From NCBI RefSeq assembly GCF_024346455.1, contig NZ_JAGQCY010000007.1:62001-126000 (forward strand): DNA of 64,000 nt, given 5' to 3'. The stretch's first letter is position 1. Every line of letters begins with the position of its first letter. The stretch is from Cyanobium sp. Aljojuca 7A6 (lineage in GTDB: Bacteria > Cyanobacteriota > Cyanobacteriia > PCC-6307 > Cyanobiaceae). Made by a program: the position numbers and the translations under genes. Below, one piece after another: positions 45,543 to 53,959 of this stretch. The notes below the pieces were generated by a model that had not been told where the DNA came from, ran no database searches, and saw only the letters and a list, made by a program, of their open reading frames with translations.

Positions 45543-46788
45543 GCCGTTCCCCCGCGAGGGCCTGCCCCTGGAGGAGGCACGCCGCCGGGTGCTGGCGGCG
45601 ATCACCCCGCTTACGGCCCGTGACCGGCTGCCGCTGGCCCAGTGCCTGGGCCGGGTGAGCGCTGAGCCGGTGCGGGCCGCCGAGGCCGTGCCCGGGTTCC
45701 GGGCCTCGATCATGGATGGCTACGCCATCGCCGAAGCCGATGCGCCCAGCCCGGGCCGCCGCTGGTGCCTGGTGGGCCGCTCCGCCCCCGGGGCCCCCTA
45801 CGGATCGGTGCTGGCGGAAGGGGAAGCGGTCCGGATCCTCACCGGCGCGCCCCTGCCCGAGGGGGCCCAGCGGGTGCTGCCCCAGGAGCTGGTGGCGGTG
45901 GCGTCCGGCGGCAGCGCCGGCGCCGAGAGCCTCCTGCTCACCGGGGAGGCGGGCCCCAACCCCTGGATCCGCGCCCCCGAGGAGGAGGCCGCCGCCGGCG
46001 ACGAACTGCTGCCGGCCGGGGTGCGCCTGGGGGCCGCCGCCCTGGGGCGGCTGGCCAGCTGCGGTGTGGCGGCGCTGGCGGTGAGCGTCCAGCCGCGGGT
46101 GGGGCTGCTGATCAGCGGCGATGAGCTGGTGGCGGCCGGCGCTGCAAGGGGGCCGGGGCAGATCTGGGAGAGCAACGGCACCCTGCTGCGGGCCCTGCTG
46201 GAGCGGCTGGGCTACCCCGTCAGCGAGCAGCGGGTGGTGGCCGACGATCCGGCCGCCCTGCGCCAGGCGCTGCGGGAGCTGGCCAGCGGCTGCGATGTGG
46301 TGGTGAGCACCGGCGGGGTGTCGGCCGGCGACAGCGACTGGATCCGGCCCCTGCTCAGCGAGCTGGGGGAGGTGGGCTTCTGGAAGCTGTTCCTCAAGCC
46401 CGGCCGTCCCTTCGCCTTCGGCCGGCTGGGGCCTTGCCCCTTCTTCGGTCTGCCCGGCAACCCGGTGGCCGCGGCGATCACGGCCCTGCAGCTGCTGTGG
46501 CCGGCCCTGCAGCGGCTAGAGGGGGGCGAGGTGGTGCTGCTGCCGCGGCTGAAGGTGCGCCTGGCCTCGGCCCTGAAGCGGGGCGCCGGCCGGCCCGAGC
46601 TGGCCCGGGCCCGGTTGACAGTGGATGGGGACGGTGCCCTGCTGGCGCTGGTGGAGGGCAGCCAGGCCTCCTCCCGCATCGGCTCGCTGCAGGGGGCCGA
46701 CCTGCTGCTGGAGATCCCCGCCGAGACGGGCGCCCTGGCGGCCGGCGAGGAGCTGTGGGCCCAGCTGCTGCGGCTGCCGCTGCTCTGA
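45535..46788 (+). CDS. moeA: molybdopterin molybdenumtransferase MoeA
   Basis: Inserts molybdenum into adenylated molybdopterin. Visible blocks: [35 protein letters not shown] with [40 protein letters not shown] and [20 protein letters not shown]. 417 residues, standard domain order I to IV. Last gene of the chelatase-like/cobA/moaC/moeA run, converging with the PNPOx-type gene. Confidence 0.95.
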   Translation: MAEPFPREGLPLEEARRRVLAAITPLTARDRLPLAQCLGRVSAEPVRAAEAVPGFRASIMDGYAIAEADAPSPGRRWCLVGRSAPGAPYGSVLAEGEAVRILTGAPLPEGAQRVLPQELVAVASGGSAGAESLLLTGEAGPNPWIRAPEEEAAAGDELLPAGVRLGAAALGRLASCGVAALAVSVQPRVGLLISGDELVAAGAARGPGQIWESNGTLLRALLERLGYPVSEQRVVADDPAALRQALRELASGCDVVVSTGGVSAGDSDWIRPLLSELGEVGFWKLFLKPGRPFAFGRLGPCPFFGLPGNPVAAAITALQLLWPALQRLEGGEVVLLPRLKVRLASALKRGAGRPELARARLTVDGDGALLALVEGSQASSRIGSLQGADLLLEIPAETGALAAGEELWAQLLRLPLL

Positions 46789-46806
46789 GGCCGCCAGCGA
46801 GCAGCG

Positions 46807-47376
46807 TCAGTCGCTGGTCGTGTCCACGGGCCCGGGGGCCGGGATCGGGGCGGGGAGACCGTCGATGCTGCGGCGGTTCTTGCGCTGCCAGTAGCGTTCT
46901 AGACCGTCGTGCCCTTTGCGGCGGGCCCAGCTGTCGAGCTCGGTGCGGTCCCCCCCGTAGCTGTAGCGGGGCACCGCCATGCCGCAGGAGGTCTGGACCC
47001 GTTCGATGGCCAGATCGAAGATCTGTCGGGCGCCGGCCAGGGGCTCGAAGTGGCCGACCAGGGCGTCCCAGCCGGCCTCACCCCGTTGGATGGTGTGGGC
47101 GGTGCCGTAGAGCCGCAGGATCTTGGGTTTGCCCTCGAAGGCGCAGAACATCAGCGTCATGCGTGGGCAGGCCTGCACGTGGGCGGCGGTCTCGTTGCCG
47201 CTGCCGGTGAGGTTGAGCCAGATCACGCGGCGCTCGTCGAGCACCCGCAGGGCATCGCGCCCCTTGGGGGACACGTTCACCGTGCTGTCCGCGGTGGCGG
47301 TGCCGACGAAGAAGATCTTCTGGGCGGCGATGAAGGTGATCTGGTCGGCCGTGAGGGTGCCGCTGGACTGGCCCAT
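46807..47376 (-). CDS. pyridoxamine 5'-phosphate oxidase-family (split-barrel flavin) protein
   Basis: 189-residue split barrel with FVGTATADSTVNVSPKGRDA near 24, VIWLNLTGSGNETAAHV near 50 and MTLMFCAFEGKPKILRLYG near 73. These are the FMN- or F420-site blocks of the PNPOx-like superfamily. A C-terminal helical extension contains WARRKGHDGLERYWQRKNRR. It is the last gene of the sulP-moaD-moaE run (18-base gap). Substrate unknown. Confidence 0.85.
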   Translation of the reverse strand: MGQSSGTLTADQITFIAAQKIFFVGTATADSTVNVSPKGRDALRVLDERRVIWLNLTGSGNETAAHVQACPRMTLMFCAFEGKPKILRLYGTAHTIQRGEAGWDALVGHFEPLAGARQIFDLAIERVQTSCGMAVPRYSYGGDRTELDSWARRKGHDGLERYWQRKNRRSIDGLPAPIPAPGPVDTTSD

Positions 47377-47394
47377 GGGAGGGGGGCGATGGAT

Positions 47395-47862
47395 TCAGAG
47401 GGGGGTGTTGCCGGCCACCCAGGTGCCGCGGCCGCCGCTCCACTCCCGTTTCCAGAAGGGGGCGTGGTGCTTGAGATCCTCCAACAGCTCCTGGACGCAG
47501 CGCAGGGCGGGACCGCGGCGGTCGGCCTGGACGGCCACCAGCACAATCGCCTCCCCCGGCCGCACCCGGCCCACCCGGTGCGCCACCAGCACCGCGCCCA
47601 CCCCGTGGCGCGCCGCGCAGGCCTCGGCGAGGGCCCTTAGCTGGGCCTCGGTCATGCCGGGGTAGTGCTCCAGTTCCAGGGCCTCGAGGGGCTCGCCGGC
47701 GGCGGTGGTGGGGCGGACGCGGCCGATGAAGTGGCTTTCGGCGGCCGGGGAGGCGGCGGTCGGCCCATGGCTTCGCTGCCAGGCGGCCAGCCCCTCCAGG
47801 GGCTCGAAGGGTGCCTCCAGGAGTTGCACCGCGATCAGCCGTTCTGGGTTGGGGGTCGGCAT
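47395..47862 (-). CDS. moaE: molybdopterin synthase catalytic subunit MoaE
   Basis: Transfers sulfur from MoaD thiocarboxylate to precursor Z. SHFIGRVRPTTAAGEPLEAL, LELEHYPGMTEAQLRAL, VAHRVGRVRPGEAIVLVAVQ and the active-site Lys region DLKHHAPFWKREW are clear. 155 residues. Its start is three bases after the moaD stop, so the two subunits are made together. Confidence 0.95.
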   Translation of the reverse strand: MPTPNPERLIAVQLLEAPFEPLEGLAAWQRSHGPTAASPAAESHFIGRVRPTTAAGEPLEALELEHYPGMTEAQLRALAEACAARHGVGAVLVAHRVGRVRPGEAIVLVAVQADRRGPALRCVQELLEDLKHHAPFWKREWSGGRGTWVAGNTPL

Positions 47863-47865
47863 CGC

Positions 47866-48144
47866 TCATCCTCCGGTGATCGGGGGCAGGAAGGCCACCT
47901 CGTCGCCTGGGGACAGGGGGGTGTCGGCGGTGGCGAAGGCCTGGTTGATGGCCACGCGGATGCTGGGCGGGAGGCCAGCAGCGCCGGCGGCGGAGCCATC
48001 ATCGAGGGCCAACCGCTGCCAGAGATCGGCGGGGCTGGTGGGGCTGGCCGTCAGGGGCACCAGCCGCTCACCCCAGCCGGCCTGCTCGCGCAGGGCGGCG
48101 AACAGCCGCACCCGTACCGCGTTGGTAGCGGTGGACGCGTTCAT
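47866..48144 (-). CDS. moaD: molybdopterin synthase sulfur carrier subunit MoaD
   Basis: Ubiquitin-fold sulfur carrier of 92 residues ending in the required Gly-Gly (FLPPITGG). VRLFAALREQAG near 11 and VAINQAFATADTPLSPGDEV near 64 fit MoaD. The ATG overlaps the sulP stop (ATGA) and the gene is followed directly by moaE. Confidence 0.93.
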   Translation of the reverse strand: MNASTATNAVRVRLFAALREQAGWGERLVPLTASPTSPADLWQRLALDDGSAAGAAGLPPSIRVAINQAFATADTPLSPGDEVAFLPPITGG

Positions 48145-49772
48145 GGCGAATCGGAAGGTAGGACGTGTGAAACGGATGGAAGGCCAGAAGGGGAGGGTGC
48201 TGGCAGCGCGCAGCCGGCTCCGACGACGAAGTCGGGGGTGTCACTGATACGGCTAAAGAGATCAAGGCTTTCCTTGTTGAGATGGATCAGCTCAACGCTG
48301 GATCCAGCCTGCTGGCGCTTGCGGATCACCTGGTCCAGGGCCCGCATGCCCGTCTGGTCCCAGACATGGGCGGCCTGCATATCGATCGTGACCCGCGCCG
48401 GATGGGCGTGCTGCTTGAAACCGGCCAGGAAGTACACCGTGCTGACAAAGAACAGCTGGCCGCGCACCGTGTAATACAAATGATCCTCGGAGAGCCAGGT
48501 GCCGGTCACCACAATCACCTTGGCCACCTTGCGGCTGAACAGGATGCCGGCCAGGGCCACACCCACCAGCACAGCGATGGCGAGGTTGCTGGTGACAAGG
48601 GCCAGGACCAGGGTGAGCAGCATCACGGCGGTGTCACTCTTGGGCACCATCCTGATGTTGAGGAAGGAGTCCCAGTTCACGGTGCTGATCGACACCATGA
48701 TCATCACGGCCACCAGCGCCGCCATTGGAATCCGTGCCAGCCAGGTGTTGAGCGAGATCACCAGGATCAACAGGCCCACGCCGGCGGTGAGGGTGGAGAG
48801 GCGATAACGGCCCCCCGATTCGAGATTGATCACCGATTGGCCGATCATGCCGGCTCCGGCCATACCGCCGAACAGCCCAGCCGTGATGTTGGCGAGTCCC
48901 TGTGCCCTGGCCTCGGCCTCGTAGTCGGCCTCCTCATCCAGGCTGTCTTCCACCACGTTGGCGGTGAGAAACGACTGCAACAGACCGACGAAGGAAATCG
49001 CCAGGGCGGTGGGCAGGATGAGGCCCCAGGTGCCCCATGCTCCGAACACGGCGGGAATCTGGAAGACCGGCAGGCTGCTGGGCAACTGGCCGAGGTCACC
49101 CACCCGCGGCACAGGCAACTGCCACCACTCCGCCAGGCCGCTGATCACCAGGATCGCCACCAGGGTGGAGGGCACGAGGCGGGTGAGGCGCGGCAGCAGA
49201 TAGATGATCAGCAGGCCGAGGGCCACCAGGCCCCACACCCAGGGCCAATGGATGCTCTGAGCGCTGCCCGCCAGGCTTGGGATCGTTTCAGCCCCATCGC
49301 GGCCAAAGCCGAGTTGGGGTAACTGGGCCAGAAAGATCAGCACGCCAATCGCATTGACGAAACCCAGCGTCACGCCCCGGGGTACAAAGCGCATCTGTTG
49401 GGCCAGGCGCAGGTAGCCCCAGAGGATCTGGAACACCCCCGCCAGGATGGACGCGGCCAACAGGTAGGAGAGGCCGTGCGATTGCATCAGTCCGCCCATC
49501 AGCAGCGCCACCCCGGCCGTGCAGGCCGACACCATGCCGGGCCGGCCACCGAGCAGGGCCACCACGATCAGGATGCAGATGGAACCGAACAGGCCGACCT
49601 GGGGGTCGACGCCGGCCACGATCGAGAAGGCGATCGCTTCGGGAATGATGCCGAGGGCCACCACCAGGCCGGCCAGCAGCTCCTTGGGTATGGCGTGGGG
49701 GGAAGGGACGAGGGTCCAGCGTTGCGGCACTTGGGTGAAGTTCAGCAATGGGTCGAGAGGTGGCCGCCGCAT
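48141..49772 (-). CDS. SulP-family anion permease with C-terminal STAS domain, coupled to moaD-moaE
   Basis: Membrane protein of 543 residues with 10-12 helices. The SulP core shows LLAGLVVALGIIPEAIAFSI, GGRPGMVSACTAGVALLMGG and GGMAGAGMIGQSVINLESGG. A STAS domain occupies about 410-510 (RVTIDMQAAHVWDQTGMRAL). It resembles the YbaR/YvdB type more than the bicarbonate transporter BicA. Substrates of the family include sulfate, bicarbonate, nitrate and molybdate. ATGA overlap with moaD makes molybdate or nitrate worth considering, but nothing in the sequence proves the substrate. Confidence 0.9.
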   Translation of the reverse strand: MRRPPLDPLLNFTQVPQRWTLVPSPHAIPKELLAGLVVALGIIPEAIAFSIVAGVDPQVGLFGSICILIVVALLGGRPGMVSACTAGVALLMGGLMQSHGLSYLLAASILAGVFQILWGYLRLAQQMRFVPRGVTLGFVNAIGVLIFLAQLPQLGFGRDGAETIPSLAGSAQSIHWPWVWGLVALGLLIIYLLPRLTRLVPSTLVAILVISGLAEWWQLPVPRVGDLGQLPSSLPVFQIPAVFGAWGTWGLILPTALAISFVGLLQSFLTANVVEDSLDEEADYEAEARAQGLANITAGLFGGMAGAGMIGQSVINLESGGRYRLSTLTAGVGLLILVISLNTWLARIPMAALVAVMIMVSISTVNWDSFLNIRMVPKSDTAVMLLTLVLALVTSNLAIAVLVGVALAGILFSRKVAKVIVVTGTWLSEDHLYYTVRGQLFFVSTVYFLAGFKQHAHPARVTIDMQAAHVWDQTGMRALDQVIRKRQQAGSSVELIHLNKESLDLFSRISDTPDFVVGAGCALPAPSPSGLPSVSHVLPSDSP

Positions 49773-49925
49773 CCCCCCTGGGGCCGGCAGGCGGCGGCAT
49801 GGCTCGGCCAGCCGCCAAAGCCTTGTTGCCGCTGTTTGCGGAACGATCTGGGGCTTCCCTCACCGGGCCATGTCTTGCGCGTTCGCGCCCGGCCTGTTCG
49901 CGCTAGGGAAGACTGACCATCATTT

Positions 49926-49931
49926 TGTCAA
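49926..49931 (-). promoter_or_regulatory. consensus -35 element upstream of the SulP gene
   Basis: On the minus strand TTGACA occurs 154 bases before the SulP ATG within a short AT-rich patch. A matching -10 at 17-18 bases is poor (CCCTAG), so activator help would be expected if this is a promoter. The remainder of the 174-bp gap shows nothing else. Confidence 0.3.
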
Positions 49932-49946
49932 GTTAGCAGCGGCGGC

Positions 49947-50774
49947 TCAGGCCATCAGCCGCACCGGATCCCCCACGGCCACCGGGCCGGGGGTCACCAC
50001 GCTCAGGCGGATGCCGGCCACCACGCCGTTGTGGCGGGCGGTGGCGCGCAGGATCTCCAGGTCTTCGCCCAAGGCGCCCTGGGCCAGGGTGGTGACCACG
50101 CAGCGGGGGCAGCCGCCGTCGACTCTCAGCACCAGCTGCTCGCCGATCTGCAGACAGGAGCCGCTCCAGGCCTCTTCCACGAAACCTTCCGCCCCTTCCG
50201 GCGTGCGGATCAGCAGGTTGGGGCGGAACCGTTCGACGGCGAAATCGAGCTGGGGTTCGAGCTGCCGCAGCCGCTCCAGGGTGGCGGTGCTGATGGCGTG
50301 GATGGGACAGGCGTCGAAGAAGGTGCCCGCAGGCAACTCCAGGGCGTTGGTGGCGTCCTGGAAGACGCGACCTTCCACCGGGGGCCAGTACTGGTCGAGA
50401 CTGGCGCCGTCCGGGGGGGTGTCGAGCAGGCTCACCTGGCGCCCGAACAGGTCACTGAAGAAGGCGCTGACAGCGCCGTCGCTGCTGCAGAGCTCGGCGG
50501 TGCCGTCGTCCTCCCGCGGGCCGATCAGCACCGGTGGCAGGGGCGCGGACGGCGCCGGCTCCTCGCGAAAGCGGGCGCGGTAGTCGAGCAGTTCCCTCCA
50601 GAGGCGCGGGTTCTTGGCGCTGGCCACCCGGCCGCTGGCGTGGTCCCACAAGGCGTAGGCCCGATCGCCCCGGATGCCGCGGGCCTCCACCACCAGCCGC
50701 TGGGGGGAGTCCCCGAGCATCGATTTGACCGGATAGCGCCAGAGCGTCTGCACCGTCCCCACCAGCTCCTGCAC
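49947..50774 (-). CDS. MOSC-domain protein (molybdenum cofactor sulfurase C-terminal type)
   Basis: About 275 residues. The MOSC N-terminal beta-barrel opens VGTVQTLWRYPVKSMLG, and the MOSC core near the end has FRPNLLIRT, CLQIGEQLVLRVDGGCPRCV and the conserved Cys of the cofactor site. The family includes YcbX-like proteins and the amidoxime-reducing component, which bind molybdenum cofactor. GTG at 50774 is chosen; GTGs at 50801 and 50762 are alternatives. It lies upstream of sulP-moaDE in the same direction. Confidence 0.88.
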   Translation of the reverse strand: MQELVGTVQTLWRYPVKSMLGDSPQRLVVEARGIRGDRAYALWDHASGRVASAKNPRLWRELLDYRARFREEPAPSAPLPPVLIGPREDDGTAELCSSDGAVSAFFSDLFGRQVSLLDTPPDGASLDQYWPPVEGRVFQDATNALELPAGTFFDACPIHAISTATLERLRQLEPQLDFAVERFRPNLLIRTPEGAEGFVEEAWSGSCLQIGEQLVLRVDGGCPRCVVTTLAQGALGEDLEILRATARHNGVVAGIRLSVVTPGPVAVGDPVRLMA

Positions 50775-50881
50775 GCCCTTGATCCGTTGTGGCCACCACA
50801 CTCTGCGGGCTGAGGCGGGACAGCTCCGGTAGCAGGACTTACCGTCCGCCCAGGGGCAACCCGGATGTCCTTGTTGGGGCC

Positions 50882-51295
50882 ATGAAGGAATTCATCCACC
50901 TGAGGTCAGCCAAATTCCCGCTGCTGCCCGGTGAGGCCGAGGAGATGGTGAACGAGGGCCTTGTGGGCAAAGCCCTGGCTCTCTACCTGCAGGAGAAGCT
51001 GCAGCGCCTGGGCCGGGATGTGCCCTTCGTCTGCTGCGAAGACTGGGGCTGGTGGGTGGAGCTGGCCGGAACCCCCTTCCGCTTCGGGGTCTGCGTCTAC
51101 AGCCTCCCCAGCGACGGGGAAGGGGGCGAGTTCTGCTGCAGCGACGGGGCCAGCGCCGCGCGGATCTGGAACTGGCGGCGGTTCGGCTTCATCGACACGG
51201 CCCCCTGGGCCGAGGCCCTGCACGGCGAGCTGCTGACCATCTTCCGGGAGGATCCGGAGGTGGAGCTGCTGGGCAGCGGCCCCACGTTTCCCTAG
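50882..51295 (+). CDS. hypothetical protein, 137 aa, Trp- and Cys-rich core
   Basis: Starts MKEFIHLRSAKFPLLPGE. The middle holds FVCCEDWGWWVELAG and FRFGVCVYSL, then GGEFCCSDG and RIWNWRRFGFIDT. The strand pattern suggests a small alpha/beta protein of a conserved type, but I cannot name it. Three Cys pairs or singles could bind metal. Its stop overlaps the stop of the opposing Mrr-like gene in the palindrome CTAG. It is not the NarM maturation protein as I remember that family. Confidence 0.7.
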   Translation: MKEFIHLRSAKFPLLPGEAEEMVNEGLVGKALALYLQEKLQRLGRDVPFVCCEDWGWWVELAGTPFRFGVCVYSLPSDGEGGEFCCSDGASAARIWNWRRFGFIDTAPWAEALHGELLTIFREDPEVELLGSGPTFP

Positions 51296-52311
51296 TTCCT
51301 CACCAGGGCCTGTTCGAGCGAAAGCCGATCCCGGAGCTCACCCGGGAGGTGGGTCCAGTGGCGGGCGATCAGGTCGGCCAGCTGGTGGCCGTTGATGAGG
51401 CTGATCCTGGCGAAGCCCTCCTCCCCAGCCGCCGCCGCTGCTGCCGGCTGGAAATCGGCGGTGGTGATGTAGAGGCCATGGCCGCCGAAGGGAATGAACT
51501 GACGCAGCTCCCGCACCGCGTCGGCGCCGACGCGCGCCCCGAGGTTGCCGCGGTGAAAACGGGCATGGAGGCGGATGCGGGCTGGGAACGACAGGGTGAT
51601 GTCGCCGTAGGCATCGAAGACGTCACGCAGCATTCCGTGGTGTTCGGTCCGCTCCCAGTCCTCGAAACCCAGGGCATCGAGCAACTGAACCACAAGCCGC
51701 TCGAACTCGGGTGGCGTCAGCTGCATCAACTGTTCGAGCACGATGCGGTGCGACTCCATCCGGGCGGTCGGCTGGGCAGAGGCCGCCATCTCGGGCCGGC
51801 CGATGGCCCGGATGAATTCCGCCTTGTGCTCCACCATGAACACTGTCAGCAGCGACCGCATCCGGGTGTGGGCCGGAACGTCGAGGAGGGTGCGGATGGA
51901 ATCCCGGAACGGTGTGGTGAAATCGTCCAGGCGGATCGGCTCTGCCGCCCAGGTGACGGGACGGCGGTGCCGCAAGGGACAGCCGTCTTCACCGCTGGGG
52001 TCGTAGTAGGGCGTGCCGGCATCGACGACGCCGTAGCTGAGCAGGTCGGCCTCCGTCGAAGGGATGATCACATGGTCATTGGGCTGGATTTCAAACAGAA
52101 AGCGATGGATCTCGTTGACGTAATTGGAGAGCAGGATCGCGCTTTGAATGTCCGGGAAGTAACGCCGCACCACCGAATAGAGCTGCTCCCGGGTCTTGAT
52201 GGGGCCGAGATCCTCGCTGATCTCCCGCCAGCCGATGCCCACGAAGCCGCCCTTGAGGAAGTTGTCTGCGTACATTCCTCCGCCAGCGCGTACGCACCAG
52301 ACGTTGCTCAT
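51292..52311 (-). CDS. Mrr-like restriction endonuclease-fold protein, catalytic residues altered
   Basis: 339 residues. An N-terminal domain (about 1-150, WCVRAGGGMYADNFLKGG, FVGIGWREIS) of the EVE/PUA-like type often fused to Mrr nucleases. The C-terminal Mrr_cat-like domain has LTPPEFERLVVQLLDALGFE, VRELRQFIPFGGHGLYITTA and ISLINGHQLADLIARHW. In active members the middle carries GDGGID and QxK; here the aligned stretches read DAYGDIT and IRLHARFHRG, so the Gln and Lys are gone. It may be catalytically dead or act by binding alone. The stop codon overlaps that of the opposing gene. Confidence 0.75.
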   Translation of the reverse strand: MSNVWCVRAGGGMYADNFLKGGFVGIGWREISEDLGPIKTREQLYSVVRRYFPDIQSAILLSNYVNEIHRFLFEIQPNDHVIIPSTEADLLSYGVVDAGTPYYDPSGEDGCPLRHRRPVTWAAEPIRLDDFTTPFRDSIRTLLDVPAHTRMRSLLTVFMVEHKAEFIRAIGRPEMAASAQPTARMESHRIVLEQLMQLTPPEFERLVVQLLDALGFEDWERTEHHGMLRDVFDAYGDITLSFPARIRLHARFHRGNLGARVGADAVRELRQFIPFGGHGLYITTADFQPAAAAAAGEEGFARISLINGHQLADLIARHWTHLPGELRDRLSLEQALVRN

Positions 52312-52478
52312 CGCTTCACCCCAGGGTGCCCCTTCAAGGCGCGGCTCATGTCAGGGAATCGGATGGGGACGGCAGACCTTTGGACGCCATGGTTGGAGTG
52401 ACTCTCGTCACAACCTGTCTGCGGAAACCCGGCGTCATTGTCGCCAATCTTGCCGAGAAGCGCATCCTCATCAACCAT
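52308..52478 (-). CDS. possible small upstream ORF, 56 codons, overlapping the Mrr-like start
   Basis: An ATG-led frame ends in a TGA that overlaps the ATG of the Mrr-like gene (ATGA). The peptide starts MVDEDALLGKIGDND and shows no recognisable motif or convincing ribosome-binding site. Support is only the coupling geometry, so treat it as tentative. The rest of the 222-bp spacer up to the Nudix stop is AT-richer and shows no other gene. Confidence 0.2.
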   Translation of the reverse strand: MVDEDALLGKIGDNDAGFPQTGCDESHSNHGVQRSAVPIRFPDMSRALKGHPGVKR

Positions 52479-52533
52479 GAGACGCAGGAGAATGGTCTAT
52501 TACCTCAGATCTTAAGGCATCACTCACCCTTTT

Positions 52534-52953
52534 TTAGTTCTTTGGCCCGAGTCGCTGCACGACCCGCTCCAGGGAGGGGGCCAGGCCGCGCCGCTCCCGC
52601 CGCCTTGGGCTCCAGATCTGGCCGCTGCGCAACTCATCGAGGCTGGCCATCACCATGTCCTGCCCCTCGTTCAGCTGCAGCGCCGAAAGGGGCACCGTGA
52701 GGGGGCCGCGGAAGTAGTAGGCACTGAGCTGGGCATCGTGGTGCTCGAACCAGAGCGGTAGCGCCGGCGCTACCCAGCCGATCTCCTCCTCCAGCTCGCG
52801 CAGGATCGCCTGCTCCGGCCGTTCCCCCGGATCGAGGTGGCCGCCGAACAGGCCCCAGCAGCCCGGATGGACGATGCCCTCGATGTCGTCACGGAGCTGA
52901 AGCAGCCAGCGGCCCTCCCGCTCCAGCATCCCCAGGGCCACCGCGAAGGTCAT
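52534..52953 (-). CDS. Nudix hydrolase
   Basis: 139 residues from the ATG at 52953. The Nudix box is complete: GGHLDPGERPEQAILRELEE followed by EIGW, giving the G-x5-E-x7-REUxEExGU pattern. The protein would hydrolyse a nucleoside diphosphate-linked compound; substrate is not predictable. The longer frame to 53052 adds a low-complexity leader that overlaps nothing useful. It is divergent from the diguanylate cyclase gene. Confidence 0.92.
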   Translation of the reverse strand: MTFAVALGMLEREGRWLLQLRDDIEGIVHPGCWGLFGGHLDPGERPEQAILRELEEEIGWVAPALPLWFEHHDAQLSAYYFRGPLTVPLSALQLNEGQDMVMASLDELRSGQIWSPRRRERRGLAPSLERVVQRLGPKN

Positions 52954-53124
52954 GGGCGGAGGGGTGCCATGGAGCGAAGGACCTGGGTGGGGGGAGTCTG
53001 GCTGGGGATGGGCGCCTTGGGAGGGCCGGAGGGCCCCCGCCCATGGCTCCATCTCGCTGCCTCCCTAGTGTTGTGTGAAGCACCCACCGAGCACCGGCTG
53101 AGGGGTGACCGAGATCCTGACCCT

Positions 53125-53949
53125 GTGACCACCGCCGATCTCGCTTTCCTGTTGCTGCGTGGCGCGACGGCGATCCTCTGCGCCCTGGCCGCGCGGGGCG
53201 CGCTGCGTCGGGCCCGATTGCCTGGTCAGGCGCGGCAGCGGCGCTGGAGGTCGCGGCTGGCGGCGGTGGTGATGCTGGCCCTCGGGGTGTTTGCCCTTGA
53301 AGACGGGCTGCACGTGGCGCTCGGTCAGCCGGGAGACCCGATCGGCTGGCGCAGCTGGGTATGGGTGCTGCTCGACATCTCCATCCCCGCCCAGGTGCTC
53401 GCCGCGCTGGCCACCTTGCGCCAGCGCGACGTGCTGGAGGTCGAGCTGGCCGCCGCGGCGCGGCGCGACCCGCTGACCGGCCTGCCCAACCGCGAGGGCT
53501 TCGCCGAGGCGGCCACCGCCGCCCTTGCCACCGCCGCCCGCGACGGCCGGCCGGTGGCCGGGGCCATGCTCGACATCGACCATTTCAAGGCCATCAACGA
53601 CGGCTGGGGCCACGCGGCCGGCGATGCGGTGCTGCGCGAGGCGGCCACGGCCATGCGGGGTGTGCTGCGCCCGGGCGACGTGCTGGCGCGAGTGGGCGGC
53701 GAAGAGTTCGCGCTGGTGCTGCCCGGGGTGGACGCCGAGGGCGCCCGGCCCCTGGTTGAGCGGCTGCGGGCGGCGGCGGCGATGGTGCCCCATCCAGGGG
53801 CGCCCGAACGACGGGTCACCCTTTCTGCCGGTCTGGCGCCGCTGCAGGGGCTGGGCCTGGCCGCGCTGGAGAGCGGGCTGCGCGCTGCCGACGGCGCGCT
53901 CTACGCCGCCAAGGCCGCGGGGCGTGATCGGGTGACGGTGGCGGGCTGA
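53125..53949 (+). CDS. membrane-bound diguanylate cyclase
   Basis: Makes c-di-GMP. The GTG at 53125 gives two to three N-terminal membrane segments in residues 1-100, then a GGDEF domain starting RRDPLTGLPNREGFAEAA. The active site is GGEEF at 191-195, preceded by an RPGD inhibitory site at exactly five residues, so product feedback is expected. No separate sensor domain. A longer upstream frame runs antisense to the Nudix gene and is not convincing. It converges on the GS-like gene, 10 bases apart. Confidence 0.87.
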   Translation: MTTADLAFLLLRGATAILCALAARGALRRARLPGQARQRRWRSRLAAVVMLALGVFALEDGLHVALGQPGDPIGWRSWVWVLLDISIPAQVLAALATLRQRDVLEVELAAAARRDPLTGLPNREGFAEAATAALATAARDGRPVAGAMLDIDHFKAINDGWGHAAGDAVLREAATAMRGVLRPGDVLARVGGEEFALVLPGVDAEGARPLVERLRAAAAMVPHPGAPERRVTLSAGLAPLQGLGLAALESGLRAADGALYAAKAAGRDRVTVAG

Positions 53950-53959
53950 GGGGTGGCGC

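Noticed and set aside
48141-49772. Annotation as bicarbonate transporter BicA
   Set aside because: Sequence is closer to the YbaR/YvdB SulP type and the gene is coupled to moaD; substrate left open.
50882-51295. NarM nitrate reductase maturation protein
   Set aside because: Position near molybdenum genes is tempting, but the sequence lacks the FxFExDFV/LRCIPM-type start that I associate with that family.
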